The notes below the pieces were generated by a model that was not told the origin of the DNA, searched no databases, and worked only from the letters and a program-made list of their open reading frames with translations. Shown here in pieces: positions 22,161 through 33,801 of a stretch of 64,000 nucleotides of DNA (positions are counted from its first letter, which is position 1; each line of letters starts with the position of its first letter). Made by a program: the position numbers and the translations under genes. This DNA is from Orobanche coerulescens (taxonomy: Eukaryota; Streptophyta; Magnoliopsida; Lamiales; Orobanchaceae): the NCBI GenBank assembly GCA_033398695.1, contig CM065804.1, forward strand, positions 122,879,501-122,943,500, read 5' to 3'.

Positions 22161-22616
22161 GTATGTATGTATGTATGTGTGTGCGCATGGTGTGTTACAA
22201 AATATTTTGGCCAAAAAAACTAATTGTAATAGCATTGATTAACATGGTGTGTTACAACATATTCTGCCCATCTGTTAATAGTCATCCTCTTCAATTTGAT
22301 CATTATTTTCATTCCCTTTTCTTCAAGAGAGAGGGATAGAGAAACGATAGTGTCGGTTCAAATGTTGAAGAAAAAATCTTTGATATGATTTCACACTCTA
22401 TATATCAATTTGTTTATCTCAATGAGTAGGACACAAATCTATGTTCAGTTTTACAAACTGGTGCTAAAATCGTCGGAACTCGATAAAAACACTGTTTGTC
22501 TTCAGGTTGTCCATGCTGGTTTATCTCTATAAGAATTTTACAAACTTTACATTATTGCGAGTCTATTGTTACACGGAACGTGTTTCTAACTTGTATTTTG
22601 AGTTTCGGTGAGGTTT

Positions 22617-22685
22617 TGTGCGTCGTATAAGTGCTGATGTGTGTGTAGTGCTAAGTGTGCGTGTATGTATGTGTTTATATGTGCT
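22617..22685. repeat. TG-rich minisatellite, site 4
   Basis: GTGCGTCGTATAAGTGCTGA followed by TGTG/TATG steps. The ~30 bp before it (TTTTGAGTTTCGGTGAGG) also match the flank of the copy near 12890, so this is a repeated unit rather than chance simple sequence. Confidence 0.6.
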
Positions 22686-23896
22686 TTGCCTCTGCTCAAG
22701 CATTGCTTTTTCTTCTTCCTCGATTTTGATTTGATCCTGGATTTTTTTCGGCGCTACGTCAATCAGGTTATTGGTTCTAAGATTTTTTGTGCATTTACTT
22801 TCCTATGCCAGGATATGAGATTCGGTTGCTCTCCACTTCTCAAAAAAATAATGTTTTCCGGCTATGGAGGGTTAATATACGCTTTCTCAGTACAATGCAC
22901 CTAATTTGTATTTAGTGTTTCTTATTTCTGTTCATTCTACAGTGATTTGGATGTGATATTCGGACTGTTATTCTTTTTCTCTTCTCGTGCTCAAAACTAG
23001 GAGTTTAGTTCTCCACAATTTCTACGCGCTCGTGATTTTGGGTAGTCTGGAATATCCTCAGGTAACTCTGCTATATCTTTGTATTAGTAATTATCAACTG
23101 CTTAAAGAGTACTGGAGTGCTCGCTGAATAGCATAATGTTATCGCTTTAGCTTCGCGCATTCTCCCTGTCTCTCTCTCTCTGTCACTTGTTCTTGTTCAC
23201 TCGGTCGTTGGTCCTAGACATTCGTAATTTTTTGAATTTATTTGAATGCTTTTGTTAGATGTTTCATAATTCTTAGTGGTCCGCTGTTGTGTTCATAATT
23301 TTCCGCTCTTTGAAGGATTTTTTTGATTAGTTTATCACTCACCTGTGATCAACTGATAGGAGATAGTTGGGTCCGGACAGAGAGGATATTAGGTGCATAT
23401 TTGTGTGATTAGGTGCATATTTGTTTTTTATTACATTTGTGCGCGCATACAAATGTAAATCTGACAGATAAGAATTACTGAAATTGATAATTGCGCATTT
23501 ATTTTTGTAAAATTGTCAACCTCCCTGATTTTACATTTCTGTGTTTTATTTGTTGTGAAAAAAAGTTTTGCATTCGAAAATGCATTAAACTTTTTTATCT
23601 ACCAATATTAGGCCTGCCATGTACATATATATCTCCGTTATTTGACATTTTGATTGTTTCTGCACAATAAATTCAACCTATTTCAATTATGACAAAAAAA
23701 TATGTGTTATATAGTTTAAAGAGACGAAACTTCGGCTGCTGTAAATAACTTGTCTATACTTTCGAGGTGGTTTGAGCTCTCTGATTTTATTCATGTTATA
23801 AACACATTAAATATTGGTTTTCTTTCGTGTACATGTCAGATGATTATATTCTTTTCTTATTTCTTATTCTCATTATGTTTTTTTGGTTTCTCCTGT

Positions 23897-23968
23897 TTAT
23901 ACTGATTATATGTATGCCAACTATTATTGGTTTTATACTGATTATATGTATGCTGACTATTATTGGTT
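23897..23968. repeat. 36-bp tandem duplication
   Basis: TATACTGATTATATGTATGC is followed by an ACTATTATTGG segment, and the pair occurs twice head to tail with two differences. It is non-coding. Confidence 0.8.
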
Positions 23969-24807
23969 TTGGTTCTCGGATTTGTGTTCTTCTTGGCTGC
24001 TGATCGTGCTTTGTGTGTTTTTCTTATCAGGTATGGCTTGTAATTTTTTCAGGTCTGCTTAGTGGCTTTCATTTGTTTACACTTCTCTATTTTAGGATTT
24101 CATCTCAGGTTTGAGTTGTTACTTTCTCTGGTCTGATTTGTAGGTCCGTTCATATATATTTGTTCAACTCCAGTTATTTTTTTGGCTGCTTTATTGTGTT
24201 TGTTCTTGGTTCTACCCGGCCTTGCCTGCTGTTTTCTAAAAAATAGATTGCTGCTTCATATTTTTCATAGTGTCAGTTTTTGGTGATTTTTTTGTCTGTT
24301 GATCAGGTACGGTTTGTTGGTTATAATAGGTTAGGAAAAGCCCTCCAAGTTTGGTTACCTTATTTCCTCATTTGATCTACCCTTATTTTTCCCGGAGCTT
24401 ACTCATCAATGCTTTTAGGCTCCTATTTAGTTCGTTACATGCTTCTATCGATGCAACTGATGAGTTTCTGGAATTTTTTTTTCCCAGCATATATTATGTG
24501 TCTGCTTCTATCTGCTTCCATTTGGAGTTCATTCATTACTTTTGGTGATATTGGGTTTTTGTTGTTTTGCAGGTCATTTTTTCTTTCCGGGCTGCTTTCG
24601 GTGATATTATTAATTTGCTTTTTTTTTTCCAGCTATTTTGTTTCTTTATACAAATATTGGTTCTGCTTTATAGTCATTCTGGCTCCATGATCTGCCTAAA
24701 TTAGATGAAATTTTTACATTCAGACAAATAATCTATGTTAGAGGTCCTCTTTAGAACTTTTAGAGGATAGCTTGTCAATGATTTTCCTTAAAAAAAAATT
24801 TTGGCAG

Positions 24808-24834
24808 GTCCGCAGTCTGTCTGGTTTCTCGTTG
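24808..24834 (+). other. 27-nt exon-like island
   Basis: The acceptor TTTTGGCAG is directly followed by 27 nt and then a strong donor, G|GTAAGTGG. The length is a multiple of three. It might be a microexon of the captured gene, but no protein can be assigned. Confidence 0.25.
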
Positions 24835-25079
24835 GTAAGTGGAATTGTTTATCCTTTTTACGTTTTCAGTTTAAAGTTTTTTTTTATTTACTCTACCTCT
24901 ATGTTTGTATTTACTTGCTCCCCACTGTTTCTATTTTCAGTAAATCGTTAACAGGTTTCCTGTACATAAATTGTAGCTTATAATTTCAAGGTTTGTTGGT
25001 TTCAGCTTTCTCCTTTCCTTTCGTTTCTCCACTTTTTTTTTTTTACTGTTCGATTTTATTTTTGTTTCTGCAGGAAAAA

Positions 25080-26890
25080 TCAGGCCTCCCTATTTCCATT
25101 TCGTGTTTCACCTTCTTCCTCGTTTGTTGATTCACAGGTAACCCCTTTTTTTTCTTCATTTTGTTTTCCGTTTTTGTTCGCCGCCCCGCATGAACGAATT
25201 GATCGACTTCCGGTGTTTTGTCATAAAGATCAGGGACTTCGTCCGATTTGCATTTTCCGATGTAATTGGGAATATTTTATCTGCAGTTCTTACAATTTTC
25301 TTTGCTTTTGGTGAGCGAATTAATCTCTGTTCTTTTACTCTATTTTGCAAGAAAATTCCAGTTATATTTCGAGTTATACATGTTCTGTGATATTCAGGTA
25401 TGAGGCCATCGGATGCTGTAGGATAGGCAGGCTTTTTTTTTTATTTTTGGTATTAATCTGCAACTTGAGTGAATGTATTTTATTACTTACTCAAGAGTTC
25501 CATTTTTGTTAGTCCGATCGTTTGCTGGTTCACAGGTAACCCCTTTTTTTCCTTCATTTTGTTTTCCGTTTTTGTTCGCCGTCCCACATGAACGGATTGA
25601 TCGACTGCACAGGTAACCGTTTTTTTCCTTCATTTTGCTTTCGGTGCGCGAATTAATCTCTGTTCTCGCCTCCCTGATTGCCGTAGGCTTTTACTCTATT
25701 TTGCAAGAAAATTCCAGTTATATTTCGAGTTATACATGTTCTGTGATCTAGGTGTCTTTTTCTAATGTTGGTTCCATATTTCTGATCCGAATTTGTCGTG
25801 TTTATTCCACAATATTTTATCTCATTCTTGCCTCGATGAGTGCATGTGCCTGAAATCTCATTGACTACAATTTTTGGTTTCCCTTAATCTGAACAAAGTT
25901 GTATTGTGAAATCTACAGATAGCTGTTATAGCAAGCCTTCTAAGTGGTAGACTTGTCCGTGAGCGTATTGGTCCAGCTATGCTTAGTGCTGTGAAAATTC
26001 AGGTTTGAGGCCATCGGATGCTGTAGGATAGGCAGGCTTTTTTTGTTTTTGGTATTAATCTACAACCTGAGTGAATGTCTTCTATTACTTACTCAAGAGT
26101 TCCATTTTTGTGAGTCAGAGGGGAGCCGTTGAAGCACCATTTGAGGAAGTCCCTAACATTTTCGACACGGGTTCAGGTACATACACACATACATACTATT
26201 ATGATTTTTCTCTCCTGACTAATGGTCCTTTTTGTGGGACTCATTCGAAAGAAATTCTCTCTGGATTTTCAATGTCAGGATTTTCATCTTGTGGAGACGG
26301 CTCGTCGTTTGCCTCATTGTCACCACCTGTTTCATCTACCTTGCATTGATACTTGGCTGGTGAGACATGGTTCTTGCCCCCTGTGTATAAGGGTTCTGTG
26401 ATACTTGTTCTCTTTATTATATATTAATTGCATCAGGACCGGTACTTTTGATTTCTTCATACTTGTTGGGTTCCACAGTTTGTTTCGTGATCCCTCCACT
26501 CGAAGGATTTGCCCCTCCGCCCCATGTAAATTTAGGCACCAGTTTAAGTTAATTGGTCATTGTGCTTCATCATTAGTATGTGAAAAGTAAATTTTGACGT
26601 GTGATGGTATATTATCCTCCTACTACTTATTGCTGTTAATTATCATGTTCCCTGTTTATCATTATGCACAAGGAGAAAGACACTGAATCTCATTTTTTCC
26701 GGCTGAAGCTCCTACTCTGGAAATGCTGTTGCTCTTTGGTTTTTCACCTTCTTCTTGATTCGTTGATTGACAGGTAACCCTTTTTTTATTTTGTTTTCCG
26801 TTTTTCTTGATTGAATGGGTTTTCTGTATTTTTTTCCGGTCTCTCGATTTTCACCTTCTTCGTTTGTTGATTGACAGGTAACGCTTTTTT
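25080..26890 (+). repeat. Shuffled, repeated intron segments
   Basis: Several blocks recur in the same orientation. TTACTCTATTTTGCAAGAAA plus following sequence is at about 25336-25395 and 25689-25748. GAGGCCATCGGATGCTGTAG plus following sequence is at about 25394-25510 and 26004-26115. An acceptor and donor fused as CAG|GTAAC followed by T runs and CATTTTGTTTTCCG occur at 25135, 25533, 25610, 26771 and 26875. These look like serial duplications of one intron boundary. Confidence 0.7.
25919..26002 (+). pseudogene. 84-nt exon-like fragment, protein not recognised
   Basis: The acceptor TCTACAG is followed by exactly 28 open codons (IAVIASLLSGRLVRERIGPA then MLSAVKIQ) and a donor CAG|GTTTGA. 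The hydrophobic/basic composition and clean boundaries suggest a real captured exon. I cannot name the family. Confidence 0.35.
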
Positions 26891-27724
26891 TTTCTTCATT
26901 TTGTTTTCCGTTTTTCTTGATTGATTTCTTGATTGTATGGGTTTTCTGTATTTAGGCAACGTGTCCCTCTTGTACATTTCCTTTCTTTTTTCCAGTTCTA
27001 CATAGGCTTCCCCTATTTTCTCTCTTTTTTTTTATCGATCCCCATCTGATTTTGGTTCCTTCTTGGTTTTTCTCTCTCAATTGACTACAGGTTCCTCCAT
27101 CTCACCCTATTTTTTAGGTAGTTTTTTTGTTGCTTTGTGTTTATTTTTTTTCTGGATGAACTTTAAAGAGGGTTTTAGAGCTGCGAAAATTTCTTTGGTG
27201 AGATCAACATTTCCATGTCTAAACACGAGTTATAATTTTGCAAGATGCTCTTGCCTTTGTTTTTTTTCGTGAGACCCTCCGATTTCATATAATTTTTACA
27301 AAAAAATGGCTTCGTGTGGTGCATTTGTACCGAGTGTGGTGTTACTTTATTGTGTGTGATGAATGCCTGCATATTTTTTGTTTTTAACAACAGAACAATA
27401 TGTAATGTTGTGCCTATTATTTTTTTTATCCAAAAATCGGAGGTGTGCTCTGGTGGAATAAACATCACTTCTCAAATATTGTAGGTCTATCATGATTAAT
27501 CTCCATTGATTGTTTCTTTCATAATGTTTGTATCTTGCTCTTGTCAACATAAATTTTTTTTATCAACATAACCTTTTCTCTATGTATTGCAAAATTTACC
27601 CTCAACTTACAATTGAAACAACTATTCTTTTTTTAGAACTTCTGTCGGTTTGAAATTTTAGGCTTCAGTGAGATGGAAACATTCGGATCAGATTTGTTTT
27701 GTGTTACAGAATTGAAATTTGCAG

Positions 27725-27855
27725 GTGTCGCGCTTCAGAGCAGCTTCGCTCGTAAAAAAAATTTGGGCTGAATCATAGTGAAGATGAGATTTATGCACTG
27801 CTTAAGGAATGTTCCATGGATCCCAATGAAACTGCGCAAAAGCTCCTACTACTCG
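27725..27855 (+). pseudogene. Captured GIP1-family (DUF1296) exon fragment
   Basis: After an acceptor (TTTGCAG) the sequence reads VSRFRAASLVKKIWAE. A 1-nt frameshift at about 27773 leads into HSEDEIYALLKECSMDPNET and AQKLLLL, ending at a GT donor (27856). That string is the conserved N-terminal UBA-like helix region of plant GBF-interacting protein 1-like proteins, which bind bZIP G-box factors in the nucleus. Only this exon is recognisable, and the shift and lack of neighbouring exons make it non-functional. Capture by the Helitron is inference from its position 0.5 kb from the terminus. Confidence 0.75.
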
Positions 27856-28319
27856 GTGAAAATTCTCCTTTCCGTTTTTGCCACTTCTCGTGTTTTACAT
27901 ATATATATGTACTCACTATCTGATGTCGGTTTCCCTTTTGATACCTGGTGCTTTAAATAATTTATGGTTCTTTATTTTATCTACCCTTCTGTTTCTTATT
28001 TTGAATTATGGCGTGTATTCCTGTTTTGCGTTTGTGGTAGAATTTACAGAAAAACATTTTTCCTTATGGTTATATATACGGAGGTTGAAACAGACTGTTT
28101 AAGAAATGCTTATGATATGGGACAAAAGGATGCCACATTTTTTCTTAGTTTCCGACTGGACATTGCTTGCTGTTTATATCGATGTTTTCTAATAATGTTT
28201 TGTTGTATTTCCTTGGCCAATACATACTCCTCATATACAATAGACATCATCCACACAAAATGTGACGAACCCACCCTATTATTAAATTCTAAAAAAAAGA
28301 TTCAACATCGAAATGGGCA

Positions 28320-28350
28320 CCACCGTGCATCGCACGGTGGCCAGCCCTAG
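28320..28350 (+). other. Helitron 3' terminus
   Basis: CCACCGTGC (28320-28328) pairs perfectly with GCACGGTGG (28332-28340) around a 3-nt loop. Ten nt later the sequence ends in CTAG (28347-28350), followed by T. Hairpin, spacing, CTRR end and A/T target fit Helitrons. Confidence 0.8.
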
Positions 28351-28354
28351 TATG

Positions 28355-28393
<39 letters not shown>

Positions 28394-28460
28394 ACACAAC
28401 ACACACACACTTACAGACTCACACACACACACATAAAACACATACACACACGCATAAACA
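28351..28460. repeat. (TA)n and (CA)n-type microsatellites
   Basis: A TATG/TA run to about 28391 is followed by CA-rich sequence with ACACACAC blocks. It lies between the Helitron end and the family B LTR. Confidence 0.9.
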
Positions 28461-29493
28461 CACACAGCTACTCTCGTGCCGGAACCCGACCACCGGACGA
28501 CAGCAAGAACCCAAAGGCAAACGCCTCCGTTCAGCCCGTTCATTTAGATCTAACCAAGTAGTTCACTTTTGTCGAAAGATCTATCTCGGTTCGTCGGAGC
28601 TCTAGCTCAATCGAAACACCCTAAACGGCCCGTCTTTGACCTTGAATCCCATCCACGGCTGGAGACAATGAAGAAAACGCGACGTCGGAACCTCAATTCC
28701 GAATAGGCTGATTGGACTTCCACAGCTCCGATCCACTTGAAAGTGCGGCCAGATTGTTGCTTCTCCAGTCAAAAATCGCGACGCCGCAGTCCAACCCCAG
28801 TTGATATTGCCGGAGACACCAGCCCGCAACCGCATGTTGTTCTCATCGACGGTCCCTCTGAAAAACGTGTACCTGCTCCGGCCTGAAATAAAGTTCACCA
28901 CCGGAATCAAGCCACACAACAAGTACCTCCTTCCACTCCGTCGCCATCCTCCCAGCCCTTCGCTGGGGTTTCGCCGCGCCTCCGTTGAACTGCACTGAAT
29001 CCCGCCCTCTGGACCGATCTAAACCTAGAAGACGTTATCATCCTACCACCGGCCATTGCTCTTCCGATCACGGTCATCACCAGTGAAGAAGAACAATACG
29101 AATGGTGTTGGTGGTGGTTCGATCGTGATGGGGGTAGATGGAAAGGAGATGGAAGAGTGGAAAAATGGAAGAGAGAGGGGAAGAAAGGAAGAAAACATGA
29201 AGTTGAATAATGGGAGAGAGACTAGACTTTAAATAAAAATATATAATAGGTCATAGTTGCTGTTATATGTAAATTAGAATTTTAGTTTAAATCCATCTCT
29301 ATTATTCATTCTCATGCTTCGATTATTCAATTAACTCATACTGCGACAGATAACACCAACTATCAATGTAACTCACTAACATCCCGATGTAATTTCTCAA
29401 GAGTCCGCCCGACTTTTAATTAGTCAACTAATAAAAATAAAAATGAAATAAATTAATTAAAAAATAATACTATCAAAATTTCGCGATATTACA
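28461..29493 (-). repeat. Family B LTR, first copy (partial)
   Basis: From about 28950 to 29493 it is nearly identical to 31948-32503 and ends GATATTACA like the other LTRs read on this strand. The U5 half is absent, because the copy begins beside the microsatellite. The GC-richer 28461-28950 segment has short open frames but no recognised protein. A polypurine block (GGAAAGGAGATGGAAGAG) lies at about 29140. Confidence 0.7.
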
Positions 29494-30332
29494 TGTTTGG
29501 CCTGACTGGTCAATGTTTTTCGAATCCTTTGAACATTCCGTCAAAACGGAAAATTCTTGCGTAATGAAATCTAAATGTTAGACTGAACACTCGACAATAT
29601 TCAAGTGATCTCAAAAAATAATGCCAAAAATTCAAGAATGGCCACAAAACTAGTAGCTCAGCCATATATGTAATAGCATGAAACAACATTGTATAATGAC
29701 TACGAGTCGGAAATTCAATTCATAAGTGCAACAAGCGACAGATCAATTAATATAGGATAAAACTAATAGGTTTGACAAAACGACAAAAATAACGAATCAA
29801 AAATTCAAAATTATATGGGATTATATAGATTGTAACTGCACAGTTATTATCGATCCTAGCAGAACCGAAAACTTAATTGCATGATTGATTCATCTAAATC
29901 ATGACCAAAAGTACTCATTGAGTTTTTTTAGGGTTTCCAATATTATTTTGATCGTAATTGCTAGACTTTATGGCGGTTATGCTGTAATATTCATTTTAGG
30001 TTTAAGTTTTGGGGAACTATGATTCGCCTTTCAGGGATAACCGGACCTTTCTACCTCTTAAACTTTCCAAGAAGTTTTACGATCATACTCTCTATATTTT
30101 ACTTTATATGAGTTATCTGCCTATATGTATATTATACAACTTGCTTACAAAAGGTATTAGTGTCTTATGTGAAGCGGTAAATCATCTATTGATGTTGTAT
30201 TATATGTGTATATGAGTGTTGGCCTATATTAGTTCCCACGATCATGAAGTCGTACTTATGTCTATGTTAAGCATACTACTTTTATAGGTGTGATTGTGGA
30301 GGTGGTATTGTGCCAGATATATGTGTTGTGTG
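29494..30332. repeat. 839-bp spacer of the B array, copy 1
   Basis: It starts TGTTTGGCCTGACTGGTC and ends TGTGTTGTGTG, and is almost identical in sequence and equal in length to 32504-33342. It lacks a primer-binding site and a polypurine tract at its LTR junctions, so it is not a normal retrotransposon interior. No gene is seen. Confidence 0.8.
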
Positions 30333-30703
30333 TATAACACCCCCAATCCACTCGAAAATATTACAGTGCCGCAGACCCTCTCCGTGAGGATCTACCAGGC
30401 TAAATATAGAAACAAGACATCACATTAAATGCCGACATAACTAGATAATGAACCATTAGACTGATTTGGTCTTTCACCTCAAACATACAACTTACATATA
30501 CACATGTGTTTCAGGACTCATATCCATGCCAGGGTCAAATACACTCACAAACTCATACAATAGAAAATACGATAGCGGAAAGGATAATACAATGAACTCC
30601 GGCTAACTGCAGCCAGAACTGGCCTTCATGTGATTAGTATCATTCGTCTTCTATGATCCTTCGTAACGTTCCTGTGTTTATCTCCCCAAGGACTTGCATG
30701 TAC

Positions 30704-31408
30704 CTGGATGCACTATAAACATCCACCCCCGATTACTTGGGGTTAGCAAAATTCCACTTTTTTGCTAGTGCAAGTATAAAGTACAAATACGAGTCACACA
30801 CATCATATTCCAAGGATATAATAATCTTGAATAATCAACGCATCATAATCAACGCCATGATTAAGTTTCTGAGGCCCCGTCGGACCCTCCTGGAGTGTTT
30901 AACCACAATGTTCGCGGACCCAACCATGCGTGGATCCATCCGAGGCCCCGTCGGACCCTCCCGGAGTGAACGTATAAACTCTCACTCAAAAGAATACAAG
31001 ACTTCTAATGTAAGGACCTATAAAACATAAAATCAAAGTACTTGCTAGAATGACCTCCATAATCAAACACAACCCAAGATTCATCATATGATCCACAATT
31101 TTAGGTAATATTCCCAATCAAGGAATAATACGATTTTGAACAATTCAATAAATACTTCAATTTTCACAATTAGGATTCACATAAATCCTTGCATCAAAAT
31201 AACACAAGTTCACAATTACGGATTTATGCCAACACATAATTATTAAACAACACATTTATACGGTCTATTCCAAACAAGGACAATCTCTACCACAGTCGGG
31301 CCATATAGTCATCAATTAACACAATCATATAATCATGGTAACACAAATAATAATAATAACAAGTATATTTATATTTAAGGAATATGAAAGTATAAGCAAG
31401 ATACTTGC
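30704..31408 (-). other. Putative GC-AG leader intron, family B
   Basis: On the minus strand the donor is GAAG|GCAAGTATC (31408 downward), the box is ATACTTGCACTAGC (30777-30764), the branch-like sequence is GCTAAC (30747-30742) and the acceptor is CCAG (ending at 30704). The branch adenine is 39 nt from the acceptor. The donor and box are complementary over 8 nt. Confidence 0.45.
30871..30968 (-). repeat. Two GAGGCCCCGTCGGACCCTCC units in B
   Basis: 30871-30896 and 30942-30968 share GAGGCCCCGTCGGACCCTCC, then YGGAGTG. This is the same core as in the A, C and D LTR arrays and sits at the same place in the cassette. The third B copy is interrupted before this point. Confidence 0.8.
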
Positions 31409-31810
31409 CTTCAACGAAGATGGTCTTACTCGACATAAGCCTAGCTCGGTCAGCTCGGTCAATCCATTAAAATCCCAATCTTTTTTATAATCACATAATA
31501 GGTAATTTAATATAAAGGTTAAGTTTATTATATTATAATTACAAAGTAATTAATTAGATGGTATAATACCTCAATTGTGTTCCTTAATTTAACGATTGAA
31601 TCAAATGACCAATGATACTCATCCCGAATTCACACCTCGATTATTGCCCGAACACAACTCCAAACTCAGACTCATTCTGTAGGTCCAGTTACCCTAACCC
31701 GCTTGTGGAACAATTTATCAAAACCTTTCTCTATACCGACATCATCTTCCTCGTCCATAATTTCAAACCCGACCACATACGGACTACCATGGTTATCCCC
31801 CAAAATATAT

Positions 31811-31945
31811 ACACATATGTTCAGTCACACATATACACACATAAACGCACACATATCTATATACATATGTTCAGTCACACATATACACACATAAACGCAC
31901 ACATATCTATACACATATGTTCAGTCACACATATATACACATATG
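31811..31945. repeat. ~50-bp minisatellite (ACATATGTTCAGTCACACAT)
   Basis: Two to three head-to-tail copies containing CATATGTTCAGTCACACATA and ACACACATAAACGCACACAT. It is a simple-sequence expansion inside the B LTR. Confidence 0.85.
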
Positions 31946-32503
31946 TTCAGCCCTTCGCTGGGGTTTCTCCATGCCTCCGTTGACCTGCACTGAATTCCGC
32001 CCTCTGGACCGATCCCAACCTAGAAGATGTGATCATCCTACCACCGTCCATTGGTCTTCTGATCACGGTCATCACCAGTGAAGAAGAACAATACGAATGG
32101 TGTTGGTGGTGGTTCGATCGTGATGGGGGTAGAGGGAAAGGAGATGAAAGAGTGGAAAAATAGAAGAGAGAGGGGAAGAAAGGAAGAAAACGTGAAGTTG
32201 AATAATGGGAGAGAGAGACTAGACTTTAAATAAAAATATATAATGGGTCATAGTTGCTGTTATATGTAAATTAGAATTTTAGTTTAAATCCATCTCTATT
32301 ATTCATTCTCGTGGTTCGATTATTCAATTAACTCATACTGCGACAGATAACACCAACTATCTATGTAACTCACTAACATCCCGGTGTAATTTCTCAAGAG
32401 TCCGCCCGACTTTTAATTAGTCAGCTAATAAAAATAAAAATGAAATAAATTAATTAAAAAATAATACTATCAAAATTCCAATTTAAAATTTGGGGATATT
32501 ACA

Positions 32504-33342
32504 TGTTTGGCCTGACTGGTCAACGTTTTTCGAATCCTTTGAACATTCCCTCAAAACGGAAAATTCTTGCGTAATGAAATCTAAATGTTAGACTGAACAC
32601 TCGACAATATTCAAATGATCTCAAAAAATAATGCCAAAAATTCGAGAATGGCCACAAAACTAGTAGCTCAGCCATATATGTAATAGCATGAAACAACATT
32701 GTATAAAGACTACGAGTCGGAAATTCAATTCATAAGTGCAACAAGCGACAGATCAATTAATATAGGATAAAACTCATAGGTTTGACAAAACGACAAAAAT
32801 AACGAATCAAAAATTCAAAATTATATGGGATTATGTAGATTGTAACTGCACAGTTATTATCGAGCCTAGCAGAACTGAAAACTTAATTGCATGATTGATT
32901 CATCTAAATCACGACCAAAAGTACTTATTGAGTTTTTTTAGGGTTTCCAATATTATTTTGATCGTAATTGCTAGACTTTATGGCGGTTATGCTGTAATAC
33001 TCGTTTTAGGTTCAAGTTTTGGCGAACTATGATTCACCTTTCATGGATAACCGGACCTTTCTACCTCTCAAACTTTCCAAGAAGTTTTACGATCATACTC
33101 TCTATATTTTACTTTAGATGAGTTATCTTCCTATATGTATATCATACAACTTGCTTACAAAAGGTATTAGTGTCTTATGTGAAGCGGTAAATCATCTATT
33201 GATGTTGTATTATATGTGTATATGAGTGTTGGCCTATATTAGTTCCCTCGATCATGAAGTCGTACTTATGTCTATGTTAAGCATACTACTTTTATAGGTG
33301 TGATTGTGGAGGTGGTATTGTGCCAGATATATGTGTTGTGTG
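32504..33342. repeat. 839-bp spacer of the B array, copy 2
   Basis: Same length and nearly the same sequence as 29494-30332. Together with the LTR it defines a ~3.01-kb head-to-tail unit. Confidence 0.8.
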
Positions 33343-33801
33343 TGTAACACCCCCAATCCACTCGAAAATATTACAGTGCCGCAGACCCTCTTCGTGAGGA
33401 TCTACCAGGCTAAATATAGAAACAAGACATCACATTAAATGCCGACATGACTAGATAACGAACCATTAGACCGATTCGGTCTTTCACCACAAACATACAA
33501 CTTGCATAAATACATCTGTTTCAGGCCTGATACCCATGCCAGGGTCAAATACACTCACAAACTCATACAATAGAAAATACGACATCGGAACGGACAATAC
33601 AATGAACTCTGACTAACTGCAGCCAGAACTGGCCTTCATGTGATTAGTATCATTCGTCTTCTATAATACTTCGTAACGGTCCTGCGTTTATCTCCCCAAG
33701 GACCTACATGTACGTGGACGTACTATAAACATCCACCCCCCGATTACTCGGGGTTAGCAAAATTCCACTTTTTTGCTAGTGCAAGTATAAAGTGCAAATA
33801 C
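33343..33801 (-). repeat. Family B LTR, third copy, U5 part split by element C
   Basis: TGTAACACCCCCAATCC onward matches 30333-30777. It stops at the AATAC duplication and resumes at 42953 (AATACGAGCC) for about 50 bp before similarity to B fades near 43005. Confidence 0.85.

Larger units (their letters stand above)
22161..28350 (+). mobile_element. Helitron-like region with captured gene pieces (5' end not found)
   Basis: The right end is a textbook Helitron terminus (hairpin plus CTAG at 28320-28350). Upstream are T-rich intron-like tracts, repeated segments, exon-like islands with proper splice signals, and a fragment of a GIP1-family gene. No Rep/helicase coding sequence is visible, so it would be non-autonomous. 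The 5' TC end is not identified. It could lie left of elements A and A', since 1-3775 and 12870-13628 have similar texture. Confidence 0.5.
30333..32503 (-). repeat. Family B LTR, middle complete copy
   Basis: About 2171 bp from TATAACACCCCC (expected TGTAACACC; the third copy keeps it) to GATATTACA. It carries the shared U5 end (CCGCAGACCC, GGATCTACCAGGCTAAA), the leader cassette, two GAGGCCCCGTCGGACC units, and a CA-rich minisatellite at 31811-31945. Confidence 0.8.

Noticed and set aside
22161..28350. An intact multi-exon host gene
   Set aside because: Exon-like islands are few, not joined in phase, one is frameshifted, and intron segments are duplicated and shuffled.
28313..28561. Frame across the (TA)n/(CA)n tract
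   Set aside because: Simple-sequence translation (YIYIYIYI, THTHT) starting in the Helitron hairpin.
32140..32180. Purine-rich tract in the B LTR as a polypurine tract
   Set aside because: It lies ~330 bp inside the LTR and does not abut an LTR start, and the B spacer has none at its junction.
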